Assembly: GCF_040712315.1 (NCBI RefSeq)
Contig: NC_134013.1
Coordinates: 2,763,001 to 2,827,000 of the forward strand
Direction of reading: 5' to 3'
DNA: 64,000 nt
Source: Castanea sativa
Taxonomy: Eukaryota; Streptophyta; Magnoliopsida; Fagales; Fagaceae
A model generated the notes under the pieces. The model saw only the letters and a list, made by a program, of their open reading frames with translations, made no database searches and was not told where the DNA came from. This document shows positions 46,249-57,881 of the stretch, in pieces. A program made the translations under genes and the position numbers. Each line of letters begins with the position of its first letter. Position 1 is the stretch's first letter.

Positions 46249-48317
46249 ATGGTTCGAACAAGATCAAGGGCTACCAGCCCAGGCCATCAGGGGAGTAGGG
46301 ATGCTTCTAGTAATCCCCTCTGCGATCGGCAGTCAATGCCTATCATGCAACCGCCTTCTGTTCAACACATACAGTCCATGGCCGCTGCAATGGCGGAATT
46401 GACCCGTCAAAATCAAAAGTTAAACAGGGAGATCAATCTAACGAGGCAGCACCATGATGGACACACGGAAGGACAAGCCCAGAGTCAGGAAGGTGGAGGA
46501 GAAAATGTTGAGTCCGGAAATCAGACGAGGGGTACTGCTTCAAGAAGAATGCCACACTTGGAGAGGGAGATGGACCAGATGAGAAAAGACATGGATGAGA
46601 TGAAGGAGAACATGAGGCGGGTGAACCCCATGGATGATTTAGTTCACCGAACGGACTCCCCTTTCACGGCCTCTATCAATAGTCACCCCTTACCTCCGAA
46701 ATTCAAAATGCCCTCCTTGGATTCGTATGATGGAAATCGTGACCCGTGTGATCACATTGCTACTTTCAAGATGACCATGCATCTCCAGGGGGTCCCAGAC
46801 GAGACTATGTGCAGAGCATTCCCTACCACATTTAAGGGACCAGCGAGGGCGTGGTTCAGCAAAATACCCCTAAACTAAATGGGATCATTTGAAGAGTTGA
46901 GTAAGTTGTTTGTCAATAATTTCATTGGAGGACAACATCACAAGTGTTCCTCTTCTAGTTTGCTAACAATAGAGCAAGGGAAAAATGAGAGTTTGCAGTC
47001 CTTCATTACCCGGTTTAATAGGGAAGCCTTGACGATGGATGAAATGGATGACAAGTTGTTATTGACCACCTTCCATAATGGGGTCAATTCTGGCTTGTTC
47101 ATCCATAAGCTCTACGGGCAAGAACCACAAACTATGGCTGAACTTGTCCATTCGGCCCAGAATTGTATAAATGCGGAGGACGCAATGATAGCCAAGAAAA
47201 GGAAGAGAGTAGAGCGCTCGGAAGTAGGACACCAGCGTTACTCAGATCAGGCTCCTCATCCAACGAAGGCTCGGGTAGACGAGAAAAAAGACAAGGATGG
47301 TAAGAAAGCAAGTTCCTCAGCGAGAAATCAGCAATACACACCCTTGAATATGCCACTAGAGCAGGTGCTTATGCAGATCAAGGATGATCCGTCCTTGAAG
47401 TGGCCAGATAAACTAAAGGAGATCCTAACAAGCACAATAGGGACAAGTATTGCCACTTTCACAGAGACCACGGGCATGACACGGACGAGTGCTTTGATTT
47501 AAAGCAGTAGATAGAGAATCTTATCAAACAAGGAAAGTTGAGGAATTTTCTTGGACGAGACCAGAGAGACGAGAAACTAAATGCTAAAGTGGAAGAATCA
47601 TCATGACTCCCACTTGGAGAAATAAGAGTAATTATCGAAGGGAACCTCGACAGCATAGTCGTCCAAGTCGAGGAAAACATACTTGAAGGTGGTGTAAAAT
47701 GTCCAACTGTCTGGACGACCTTCCAGGACGAGAAAAACGAACGAGCAAGCCATTACGTTCACAGACGAGGATGCTAGACGAGTTCACCAACCACATGATG
47801 ACGCAATAGTCATCACCCTACTCATTGCTGATTACATGACCAGGAGGGTGTTGGTAGACAATGGTAGTTCGGCGGACATTTTGTATTACCCTGCCTTCAA
47901 GGAAATGAGACTAGGACGAAATCAGCTTTGACCAGTAAATTCGCCATTGGTGGGATTCGGAGGAATGAAGGTGCAACCAGTGGGCACCATCACATTACCA
48001 ATGGTGGTTGGAGCGTATTCACAGCAAATAACCAAAGAGGTAAATTTCCTTATTGTTGATTGTGCATCATCATATAATGCTATTATTGGGAGACCAACTC
48101 TGAATAGTTGGAAGGCAGTAACCTCTACCTATCACTTGTCCATCAAATTCCCGACCGAGCACGGAGTGGGCCAAGTACAAGGAGATCAATTGGCCACCAG
48201 GGAGTGCTACCTAGCCATGCTAGCGATGGACGAGCATATACAGGAAATGAGTATAGACGATAGAAGGATCAAGCTAATACTTACTGTTGTGTTTTTATTA
48301 TTATTATGGTGTGTATA
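46249..48317 (+). pseudogene. Decayed gag-protease gene of the Tat/Retand-like element
   Basis: Gag opens at 46249. An N-terminal Q/E-rich part with a heptad-like M-x-x-M-R-x-x-M region precedes the capsid core (D-S-Y-D-G-N-R-D-P-x-D-H, R-A-F-P, G-P-A-R-A-W-F). An in-frame TAA lies at 46876-46878, after which the same frame continues to 47502. Near 47420-47435 the frame shifts: the zinc-knuckle-like C-H-F-H-x4-G-H-x4-E-C segment is in another phase and meets a TAG at about 47508. Further stops follow. The retroviral aspartic protease is at about 47840-48280 with the active-site region V-D-N-G-S-S-A-D-I-L, then I-I-G-R-P-T-L-N. The sequence stops being coding at about 48280. Role when intact: particle assembly and polyprotein cutting. 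Not functional here. Confidence 0.85.
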
Positions 48318-49186
48318 AGGAATAAAAAGTGCACTAGTTCCTAAAATTTTGCACCGTCTACAGACCAGTTTGTGAAAAAGAAGGTTATGTATTTTCTTAA
48401 ATATTTTAATAAGGCACTAGCTTCTAAGCATGTGCTATATTTGTGGACAATGTTCATATAATAATATGGTTTGGATTTCTAATGTATTTAATGCATAAAT
48501 CTGACTTCCATAATAATACCCACAAAAGGGGCAAAAGCCTAAAATGAATAAAAATCTCTGGACGCAAGGATGTAACGTTCATAAACTTTCCTCAAGATGA
48601 GGATAAAATAATAAAAAATAAAAATAAAAATACTAGCGTTTGACAAAAGGCCATACAACGAAGCACTAGTCCATGGACGAGCATCTGACCAAGACGCTCA
48701 GATGTTCTAAGACAAGTCAAACACTAGTGTTTTGACAAAAGGCAAATGCCAAGTCAAACCCATGGACGAGATAAAGGTCTGAGGACCATCATTGCTATCT
48801 TGGATCGTCCATGCGCAAACAGGTCAATCCACAAAAAAGGAGAAGTACATGGACGAATCTATAACATCATCCATAAGAAAAGCATGTAGACGACCCTCAA
48901 ATACTTGGTGTCAATAAGGCTAAAGTTAAAACAGGCAATAACAGCAATGAGGATAAAGCTTGTCCATGCAATAAAAATAATGGATGAAAATAGACATTCA
49001 TTAAACCTAAAAAAAAAGGGTAGACGGCCACCGTCCAAAAACCCTTACAAAGCCTTAAAAGGCAATTGTTAATGCGCTCATCCCAAGTATGATGGACGAG
49101 AGAATTGTTTTCAAATATATTTTAATAAAGGTCCTAAAAACAATGGACCAAACCAAAGGGGAACAAACAAATAAACACTTAAAAAG

Positions 49187-51391
49187 TTAAATGGAAGGGG
49201 CGTCAACATTAGGGTCGTCCTGAGGGGGCTTCGTGGAGGCATCGTCTTCAATATTGACATCCTCTGAACTCGTTTGGAGAAGGGAGCTAGAAGAGCCACC
49301 AAGTTGAAGTTTGACAAGGCTAAAATCTACCTCGAGGAAGCGTTCAATAGCTTACATACGAAAATCTTCGAAGACAGTAGCATAGTTCCTGTCCAACAAA
49401 TCAGTAAACTGGCTGGAAGCTTTGAATTCCTCCTCAACTGCCTTTTTGGCGTCCTTGAGAAGGGTACTAAGCTCATCATTTCTCTTTTGAAAATGAGCTA
49501 GACGAGTGTCCTTCTCGATGATGTCAGCCTTCAGCTCCTCGACAAGGTTTTTCAACCCCTTAACCTCGTCTGTAGCCTTGCCTGCTGTCTCCACCCATTT
49601 TCTACAGTCGCCCTTAACCTGTCGTAGCTTCGTCTCAAGCTTACCCCTCTCCTTGTCTATCGTCGTGGCTTGTCTGGACGCTTCTATGAACTTTGACATG
49701 GCCTATACGAACAATTTACAATCCAATTAAAAGATAGGCCTACATACCTTGAAGAGGTCATGAACAGTGGAGTGCTCAAATTCCTTCAAAGACATATTAT
49801 AGCAAGCAGCCACGTCCTCCTCAGTTACAAATTTTCCAAACCTCTCCCAGGCTAAGTCCTCATTTTCAATCATGTTCATAGGGACCTTAGGACGAGTCTG
49901 AGGTGGAGCAGGAAAGATGACCTTTAAGTGGGAAACACCAGCAAGTTCAGCCATTTCCACGTCAACAACTTGGACGGGAGGTGCATGGGAGATGGGGGGA
50001 GTAGTGCCTGGCTTAACAACCCTGAGCTTAGACGACCCACGCCTGGCTTTCTTGTGCCCTCAACGACTGAGAAGATCTTCCAAATTCAAATTCTTGGGGA
50101 GGCTCTTCATTTTATCCCCAATTGAAAGACGAGGCTGAGACTCCTCAAGGGAAAGACGAGGCTGGGACTCCTCAAGGTCAGGATGAGTCTGAGGCTTAAC
50201 CTCTGGCTCAACAACCTCGTCCATTATTTCGTTTCCCTTATTTTCCTTCATAGTAGCCATTCTTGTAGAGAAATCTGTTACAATCACTTACAAAAATGAA
50301 AAGGAATCACTCAAAAATAAAAACTTACGTCTACGGACTGTACGCTCGTGGGCTATAACTTCAGGAGAAGGCTCAAGACCAAGTTCCTAAGTAGCGAGAC
50401 GTTGAAGAGTAACCAGGGAGTAAAAGTCCCTCTCAGGGTGAAGACGAGCCTTTTGAACACGTCCTAGGTAAAACCTGTTCAAGGACAATCGTCTAACGCC
50501 TGCAAAAAAGAGGTTAAGAGTTAAACGATTATAAAGCAACATGCAATGAAGGATGACGCATAGTAATAAACATACCTTCAGGACGAAGGCTCCCTAAGTC
50601 TCCAGTATAGGGGGCAAATGGATCCCTACCAACCTCAACAAGGTGTCCTGCCCAGAAACCTGAGACGAAGAAAAACTTCGTCTTCCAGTTCCTATCTGAC
50701 GTGGCCAAAGACCTAATAATTCTACAATTTCTCCCTTTAGCTGTAAATTGATAAAAACCACGGGATTGACTAATTTCTGAGGGTTGGTAAAAATAGAAGA
50801 ACTCGTCCACAGTGAGAGGATGATCCCCTTCAAACAACTCTCTCCACAAAATTTGCATAGAGACAATCAGTCTCCACGCATTGGAGTTAAATTGACATAA
50901 TCCTAAACCTAACCTAGTGAGTAATTCCCTAGAAAAAGCGTTAAGAAGCAACCTAAGACCTCCTAAAAGATAGGCCTCATAAACTCCTACGCCAAAACAA
51001 GGTTGGCAACACCATTCCTCACGGACGGCCAACCTAGAATTCAACTCGTCTGGAATTTGATACCAACTCCTAAGGGACGCTAATTTTTTGTCATCCGTCT
51101 TGGAAGGAACTTCCACAGCACAACTATAGATGGTTTCTACGTCATCCTGAGGGATAGACGGAGGAGCACTCGACAGACCAACTCTAGACCCAGATGCTGC
51201 TCTCATCCTAAGCTATTCTTGAAGGACTTCCAGAGTGAACCCAGGAACCCCCGAGGTATATTCCTCGTCTGTGGTATTTCCTCTACTACTACTATCACTA
51301 CTAAAACCACTGTAGCTAGAAGAGTTATTATACTCGTCTATCTCTTTTCAATACTATTACTAGACGAGGAAATGACATTTTCAGGAGACAT
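49187..51391 (-). pseudogene. Antisense gene of the retrotransposon, putative gypsy-type transposon (Transposase_28) family
   Basis: A multi-exon minus-strand gene reconstructed by eye: exon 1 from the ATG at 51391 to about 50577, GT donor; exon 2 about 50504-50333 after TTTTTTGCAG; exon 3 from about 50275 to 49751, GTATGT donor; exon 4 from 49702 to a stop at 49187. Exon 1 holds the Transposase_28-like core: N-A-W-R-L-I-V-S, L-T-V-D-E-F-F-Y-F-Y, G-F-Y-Q-F, N-W-K-T-K-F-F-F-V. Exon 4 is a K/E-rich coiled coil of about 110 residues. Lesions: a frameshift and stop near the N-terminus, TAG in exon 2, TGA in exon 3, TAA in exon 4. The function of this family is unknown; such ORFs accompany Tat elements between pol and the 3' LTR in antisense. 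Confidence 0.75.
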
Positions 51392-51550
51392 CTTGAAAAC
51401 TTAAGGAAAGCCTAAAGACGAGTGTAAAGAAAATACCTTGCTCTAGACGGAGGAAACTAGGAACGCTGAAAAACTTCTAGACGAGGCGCTAAGACGAGGA
51501 TGTCAAAAAAGAAAATTTGAGACAATGTAGAGGGTACGGGAGGAATTTCA

Positions 51551-51559
51551 CTATTTATA
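51551..51559 (-). promoter_or_regulatory. TATA box for the antisense retrotransposon gene
   Basis: The minus strand reads TATAAATAG, about 160 nt upstream of the antisense ATG at 51391 and about 200 bp from the 3' LTR. Position and sequence fit a core promoter separate from the LTR. Confidence 0.55.
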
Positions 51560-51747
51560 GGTGTTGAAAGGTGGTTTCTCGAATCACGTGACCAACCCGG
51601 ACACGCCACGTGGCGTTCCCTCAAAAAATTAAATCAAGGTGACAAGGTACCAATGGCATTACAACACATGGCACATAAACAACTACATAAATGACATACA
51701 ACCAAGGGATGACGTCAGCCGGCGTAGCTCCTGGACGACCCATGGAC

Positions 51748-51758
51748 AAGGGGGCAAC
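51748..51758 (+). promoter_or_regulatory. Polypurine tract
   Basis: AAGGGGGCAAC directly before the 3' LTR, the usual plus-strand priming site. Confidence 0.75.
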
Positions 51759-52370
51759 TGATGGGATTGATATTTACCAACTCTAATATCGTCCATAGAG
51801 CTTATCCTGGAGAAAACCAAGAAAGTGCTCGAACGAGATTAACATGATCATTGTCTCGTCCGAAGAGCCATCCACCTCAATCTGATTAAGATCGTCCATG
51901 GAGGGACGACCTTCCATGGAAGGAAGATATGCTCGACTAAAGGATCTCTGGACGAGGAACCCTGGACGAGCCCTTGACACTTGGGAAAATTCCCGTGTAC
52001 AAGTAACTTCGTATTACACATATAACCTCCAGTGACCGTTATGTGAGAAAAATGCAACTCCTAAACAGTTGTGGAAGTTATTCCCGAACCCTTACACCTC
52101 CTCAAATCCAGGGGAGGTTATAAGTCTAATAACCGTTCTTAGGATACTATATAAATGCTCATTCGGACAAAACAAATGTACGTTTTCACATTTTCCAAAA
52201 AGTTGTAACTCCAAAATCATAGAGAGAAAACTAACTTTGCCATCGGAGGGTTCTTGGCCGGCAATCCCGATCACCTTTGATTGCTTTTCTTTTTTTTTTA
52301 GACCACCAAGGCAGCAAGTAGTCCTTTCAAGTTTGAAGTATTCAATTTACTGATTTTCTTTGCATCATCA
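51759..52370 (+). repeat. 3' LTR of the Tat/Retand-like element
   Basis: TGATGGGATTG ... TGCATCATCA, 612 bp, the same length as the 5' LTR. Starts directly after the polypurine tract. Confidence 0.9.
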
Positions 52371-52956
52371 AGTGAATTATCCATATTAATAAGTATGAAT
52401 TAGTAATAAATTTGAAATAAATAAAAAATATAATAAAAAACAAACTAAGAACTGTATTATTTAAGTGATATTTAGATGTAAAATGCCCTTTATAATTTTT
52501 GCCTTAGGCATCAAATTATCTTAGGCCGGCCTGAATAGACCCAAAAAATAAAATTCATAGAATCCTTCCATCTCTCTTATACTGACCCATTTACTTTCTT
52601 CTCCTCTCATTTCTCTTTGTTCTGAACATATCACAAGTCTTAAACAGGAGTTAGGGAGAAACCAATGAAATGTCCAAGATTTTATTACAAAAGCAGCAGA
52701 AGTCTTTATTTGAATTATAAATATTTTCACAATTACTTAATCATATAATATGTATATTAGAGATGACAAATCTTAATTAAAGGTATTTAGAAGCAGTATA
52801 TTTGTTCCCAAAAAAAGAAGCAGTATATTAATTATGTTCTTCAATTAAATTCAAATATTGGTCTGCTTAACTATAAGAAAAATTTTGTTAATAGAAATAT
52901 AAAACACTTTTCATTAATAATTAGTATTGTCATTTGACATTCAAAATATGTATCAG

Positions 52957-53066
52957 GGAACAACGGCTTTTCAGGTTCACAGCCCGGTGGACGAGATCTC
53001 TTTGAATTAAATTTATCTCAGTTCACACCATCAACCATCTTGACACCCAATCAACATCAAAGATGA
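52957..53066 (+). pseudogene. Duplicate of the MADS terminal exon (copy B)
   Basis: Same ATCAG acceptor, same 110-nt length and a stop at the same codon (TGA instead of TAA) as exon 11 at 35897-36006. The tail reads L-F-E-L-N-L-S-Q-F where exon 11 reads L-L-V-L-Y-L-S-Q-F. There are no other MADS exons in copy B, so by itself it cannot make the protein. It could serve as an alternative last exon only by a splice of about 21 kb from 31902. Confidence 0.7.
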
Positions 53067-54611
53067 CACACTAAATGGGTTAGGAAATTCATCATTAATA
53101 AATAAATGAAATTCAAGAAGGAGAACAAGTTTTAGGCTTATTTAATTTTACCTTTGCCTTAAGTGTTGGTGATCTTGCTTTTTTTTTTTTTTTAACCCCG
53201 GAATGTTTAGTTAATATACAGAACGGATCTACATACCTATCATCTCTCTTTTCTCCCTTACCTTTTTGCTTTGTTTTTTTTTTTTTTTTTTTTTTTTTTT
53301 GGCATTTAGCAGTACTGTTATTCTGTAAATAAATAAGATAAAAATATTCACTTTTTGGTTGTAATAAATATGGGACTGTTTCATTTTGCCTCTCACATAT
53401 TCAATGGTGTCAATTCATACAATGAGTCGTTATCATGAAAGAGCCTGTTGCTTGGGATGAGGTTGGAGGGTGAGGTGGCGGGCGGTTCAAGGTAAGAAAT
53501 GAAATGGAATTCAACGGTGTCAATTCACTGAAATAGACTGTTACAAATGAAATATTCCAGATTGATTTGGAGTCAAATTTTGTCTAAACTGTAGTATGAA
53601 AACAAAATTATGGGAATCAAAAACTTAACCAAGTAAAATATGAATAACATTTCCAATAGTCCATTTAACTTGAGTGCCAATCAATTTCTTTGAGAGAAGG
53701 GAAGCTAATACAAATTTTATTATAAAAAGCTTATAACATTATTTGTACTTATGAAATATCCTAACATCACTATTCCTTTGAGATATCAGAGTTCTAGAAG
53801 CAAAGTCATAGCCAATAGACTTGGGATTTAAATGTTGCAAGTCATCCACTAATTCTTGTGAATCGGAAAGCATGACACATGACAATGTTTGCAGAGTCTA
53901 TTTTGTCAACAAATTTTTGTGTTGTTGATGTTATCATCAATGACAGCTAATTGAATCATCCGCTAAGTCTGTTGTCTCTTGGTTTATATTTTTCAATCGT
54001 GTAGTAAATTTATTTGACATAGTTTTTTTATTAAAAAATAATTATTTAGTGTATTTTATTTATGTACTATATTTATATTCAATCTATTTTTAAAAAACTT
54101 AATAAACCAATAAAAATAAACAATCCAGACGAACGCTAAACAGTCCTACGTACAATTTGTTTCTTCGAGGAAAAGAACTGGAATAGAAGAGAAAAGGTAA
54201 TCCCCTTTGTGGCTAGTGGGTTCACCAACTCCGGGTTGAGTGAGTGGGCAGGCAGGTCAGAGCTTTAAGAAGGACCAGGTGAGTGTCACTTGAGAAGTGG
54301 TTTATTATTATTATTTTAGGTAAACAGAGGAACACAGGACTTATTGATCTATTGAAAATTTGAAAGACCAATAAGTATTTGTTGAGTTATAAGATTCTTT
54401 ATAGTTGCCTTAACTATTAAATAAGTCACAATTGTAGAAATTTGTAATAATGTAAGAGAGAAAAAAAAAAAATACAAGAATTTAGATGAATGGGCCTTGT
54501 GACTTACATCCGCTGGATAAGAATTTAAGGCGCTACATTTTCTCATTATTTTTCTTGATAATACATTATATTGAAATTTATATTTATAATGGAGATTGCC
54601 GTAAAAAAATC

Positions 54612-55713
54612 TTAGGCGAGTCGCCAGCATGGTGCTGCTAACGTGAAATATGTGTAATTAAAAAAGTATTGTGGTACTCGATATTACAAAAATCGAGTAC
54701 TTCTTTATAGTACTTGACCATATTGAAGTTGAGTACCTTTTTTTTTTTTTTTTTTTTTTTCTACTTTCTGTTTCATAGTAGAAGACTAGTTCCCACCAAC
54801 AAACTTCCAAGCAAGGGATTGACAACCCACCAACTCTGCTGAAGAAGTGGGTTTTGAAATACCTGTTTGAAGAGAGTTGAATAGTAGTAGTGGGTTCTGA
54901 AAGACAGCAAGTTCTCTAACTCTCTCTCGGACAAAGTAAAATTGGATTTTGGTTCTGAAAATGGACGCTGAGACAAAACTATCATTTTTGAAAACATTTT
55001 TTTGCGAATTGAAAAAATTATCAATACTTTTTTAATTCTCAAAAAAACATTTTCAAAAATAATTAATTAATAATGACTTTGAAAAGTCAGTTGTCATGTG
55101 GGAGTGGGAGTGGGATGGATGGACAAAAAGGCGAAAAGAAAGGGTTTGTTGTTTGTTTACATTTACATTTCAAGGACGTTTGGATAGCACGTCCATGTCC
55201 ACGTCCAGCCCCCCTTTTTTTTTTTTTTCCAAGCGCATCTATCACTGTTCATTGGCCATGAACAGTGATTTTAGGCTAATGAACAGTACTTTTTGGCATG
55301 AACAATACTTTTTGCACATTAAAAAATTATTTTGGTACAGTGTTTTCAGTTTTCAGTTTTCAGCAATAAGTTCTATCCAAACAGACCCTTCATCACTTGC
55401 TTGGAAGTTTTAGCAAAGTTGATGGGAACCAGTCTTCTACTACTAAACAAAAAGTAGAAAAAAAAATAGAAGGTACTTGACTTCAAGAAGATCGAGTACT
55501 ACTACGTTACTTTTTTAATTATATGAGTTTCATAGCAGCAGTACCACACTGACAACTCACCTAAAAATTCGAGTTCACTGAACTCGAATACTATTTAAAA
55601 CTCGATTTTGTGAAACTCAAACACTAAGAATTTAATAAATTGCTAAATATTTTCAAAACAATATTTATTTATCACAAATTTTATCAACACGTGATATTTG
55701 TCTATTTTTACCG
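54612..55713. mobile_element. Long-TIR DNA element, copy B
   Basis: Partner of 40291-42451 without the nested insertion. The right arm is complete (GTGATATTTGTCTATTTTTA), but the outer left arm is missing before GGCGAGTCGCCAGC. The core at about 54780-55170 matches 41790-42110, except for an extra stretch of about 120 bp (about 54956-55070). Confidence 0.6.
55173..55389. mobile_element. MITE, GAACAGTG family, with TCA duplication
   Basis: Ends AGGACGTTTGGATAG and CTATCCAAACAGACCCT, flanked by TCA (55170-55172, 55390-55392). Copy A has the uninterrupted site CATTTCATCACTTGC at about 42109. Confidence 0.85.
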
Positions 55714-55742
55714 CAACTACTGCCTAGGGAAAACCTTGTAAC

Positions 55743-56294
55743 CAGGGCCGGCTCAACAATTTTTAGGGCCTTAGGCGAAAATTTTAAATGGGGCCTAGTA
55801 ACAAATTTATCCATAGATTCTTTTTGAGATTCAATTTGTTGTTCAATTTTTCTCTTTTTTAGAATTTTTTCATATCCGGATAAATATTTTCTAGTAGACA
55901 TTTACAATGAGAAAATATCTATAGATAAATAAAACACAATTTATAATTAAAAATGATAATTTAACTAAAAATAAAATTTAAAGTATAAAACAATAGAACC
56001 TGATTATTGCAATTTAACCAGGGCCGGCTCAACAATTTTTAGGGCCTTAGGCGAAAATTTTAAATGGGGCCTAGTAACAAATTTATCCATAGATTCTTTT
56101 TGAGATTCAATTTGTTGTTCAATTTTTCTCTTTTTTAGAATTTTTTCATATCCGGATAAATATTTTCTAGTAGACATTTACAATGAGAAAATATTTATAG
56201 ATAAATAAAACACAATTTATAATTAAAAATGATAATTTAACTAAAAATAAAATTTAAAGTATAAAACAATAGAATCTGATTATTGTAATTTTTC
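55743..56294 (+). repeat. Near-identical 276-bp tandem repeat with a hAT-type end
   Basis: Two units begin CAGGGCCGGCTCAACAATTT at 55743 and 56019 and differ at only a few sites by eye. The unit start equals the hAT terminal repeat of 6733 and 44988, but no matching right end (GGCCGGCCTG type) or target duplication is found nearby. Confidence 0.85.
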
Positions 56295-57687
56295 TAAAGC
56301 CGTGACCGCTTTAAATTTTAAAGGTACATAATTTAAAATTAATTTAATACATGACTTAATAAATTAGTGTCACTATAATACAAATAAGATGATATAATAT
56401 ATATTAAATTATTAATTGGTATAATAATTTATAATAATAGATAAAGTGTCAGATAATAAAATAAAGAAAAGAAGGTGAAAAACCGTGGAAGATGGGTTGT
56501 ACAGCCTGTACTCCTCTAAACAAAAAAAAGTGAGAAACCCTTCCTATGATCCTATCATCCATTCATGATTCATCCTACGGCTAAGTTTAAAAGAAAAAAT
56601 TGTGTCCTATCCTATCACTCCTCCTATCATGGCCGAAAATGGTCCAGAGAGGGTCAGAGGGGCAGAAAAGTAATAAAAAAAAGGTGTCCCATCCCATCAA
56701 ACAATTGTGTAGACGTGTAGTGAAAGTGTGAAACAAACTAAATATATATATAATTTAAGTTAAATCAACAGAAGACTCAGTCTTTCAGTTTCGGAAATTG
56801 ATTGCTACAAAGACTTTACGAGGTCCAAGTCCTCATGAATGATATTATAAGCAAGTACGTGGCCTATCCACGGGCACTCACGTCTCCATCTACTTTTTAA
56901 GTACATTAAAAAGGGAAATTTATTACTATTTACGTTGAAAGTATATCGTGTGAAATGTGAATTCTCCGGTCAGAGTTGGAAGAATTAGAAACCACATAAT
57001 TATTCAGAAAAAAAAAAAAAAATTGAAACCAAATAATTTTGGATTTCGTAACATTCAGACCTGTTGTGATAAACTTTATTATCCGAAAATAACAGAAAAG
57101 AAAAGTTTCATCCATTTCTTACCAAAATTGATCACCACTTATCAGCCCTCTATGGGGAAGAGGAAAATGAACGAAATGAAAGTACATAATAATAATAATA
57201 ATAACAATTTTAGAATATTATTCTTTTTACCTGTTTGAGAGTTTTAGGGGGTGTTTGGCAAGCACTTTTTTACACAAATAATAATAATAATGAACATATT
57301 TTTACACATTTTAAATAATATTTCATACATTATTTTACCCACACTCACATGTATATCAAAAACACCCAAATAATATAACTTAAATTACTCTCTCAAATAC
57401 CTCTTTAATTTGAAAGAATAGGAAGTTGATTATTTTGTTTGAGAGCTAAAAGTTTGTTTGGTTGAAGTATTTATTGGGAGGAAAAACTAAAAAGAGAAAA
57501 AAAATGAGAGAAAACATATATATATATATATATATATATTGTTTTTCTTAGTAGAGGTGAAAATGGGATGAATTTTGGTGAGATTAAGAAGTTTTCTTTC
57601 TAAGACTACCAAAAATAAATCTCCCCAATTTGGAGAGAAAAGAGAATTAAAGAGAAAAAGGCCTAATTAATTTGCCCCCATTGGAAC
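56295..57687. other. Intergenic DNA of copy B
   Basis: No gene. AT-rich; partly matched by copy A from about 42530 on. Short AAT and TA tracts at 57188 and 57517. Confidence 0.5.
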
Positions 57688-57700
57688 GTTATGGCCAAAC

Positions 57701-57868
57701 TTTTATTTTTTATTTTTTTTATACAAGATAGAATTCTACTCTAACCTAATCTAAGTGTATATGTGTATGAAACTCCCTCCTAGAGACTTGAACTCCGGCC
57801 CTTACCCCCCACACCCCACAAGCACTTATACTTAAAGAGTGACCATCGCACCAAGAAAATGCGATAGT
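57701..57868 (-). mobile_element. Intact tRNA-derived SINE
   Basis: 168 bp. The minus strand reads a head with TTGGTGCGATGGTCAC (A-box-like), GGAGTTCAAGTCTCTAGG (B-box-like), then TTAGGTTAGAGTAGAATTC and an A-rich tail. Target duplication GTTATGGCCAAAC / GTTATAGCCAAAC (57688-57700, 57869-57881). Copy A has the single site at about 43495. Confidence 0.85.
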
Positions 57869-57881
57869 GTTATAGCCAAAC

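Larger units (their letters stand above)
45553..52370 (+). mobile_element. Tat/Retand-like LTR retrotransposon, non-autonomous, with antisense gene
   Basis: Two 612-bp LTRs, a PBS, gag and protease in sense, no recognisable reverse transcriptase, RNase H or integrase, then an antisense gene and a polypurine tract. Flanks GGTGA and AGTGA suggest a 5-bp target duplication with one mismatch. Gag and protease motifs and the extra antisense gene fit the Tat lineage of Ty3 elements. 48318-49186 is non-coding and rich in GGACGA motifs. By hand count the LTRs differ at about 47 of 612 sites (about 8%), mostly transitions, so this is an older insertion. It would need enzymes from a relative to move. 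Confidence 0.85.
44988..52533. mobile_element. Non-autonomous hAT element split by a nested LTR retrotransposon
   Basis: It begins CAGGGCCGGCCCTAGG and ends TTAGGCCGGCCTG, flanked by a perfect 8-bp duplication AATAGACC (44980-44987, 52534-52541). Copy A has a single AATAGACC at 35473-35480, the empty site. Own length is about 720 bp after removing the nested element at 45553-52370. No transposase. Same family as 6733-7601. Confidence 0.9.
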
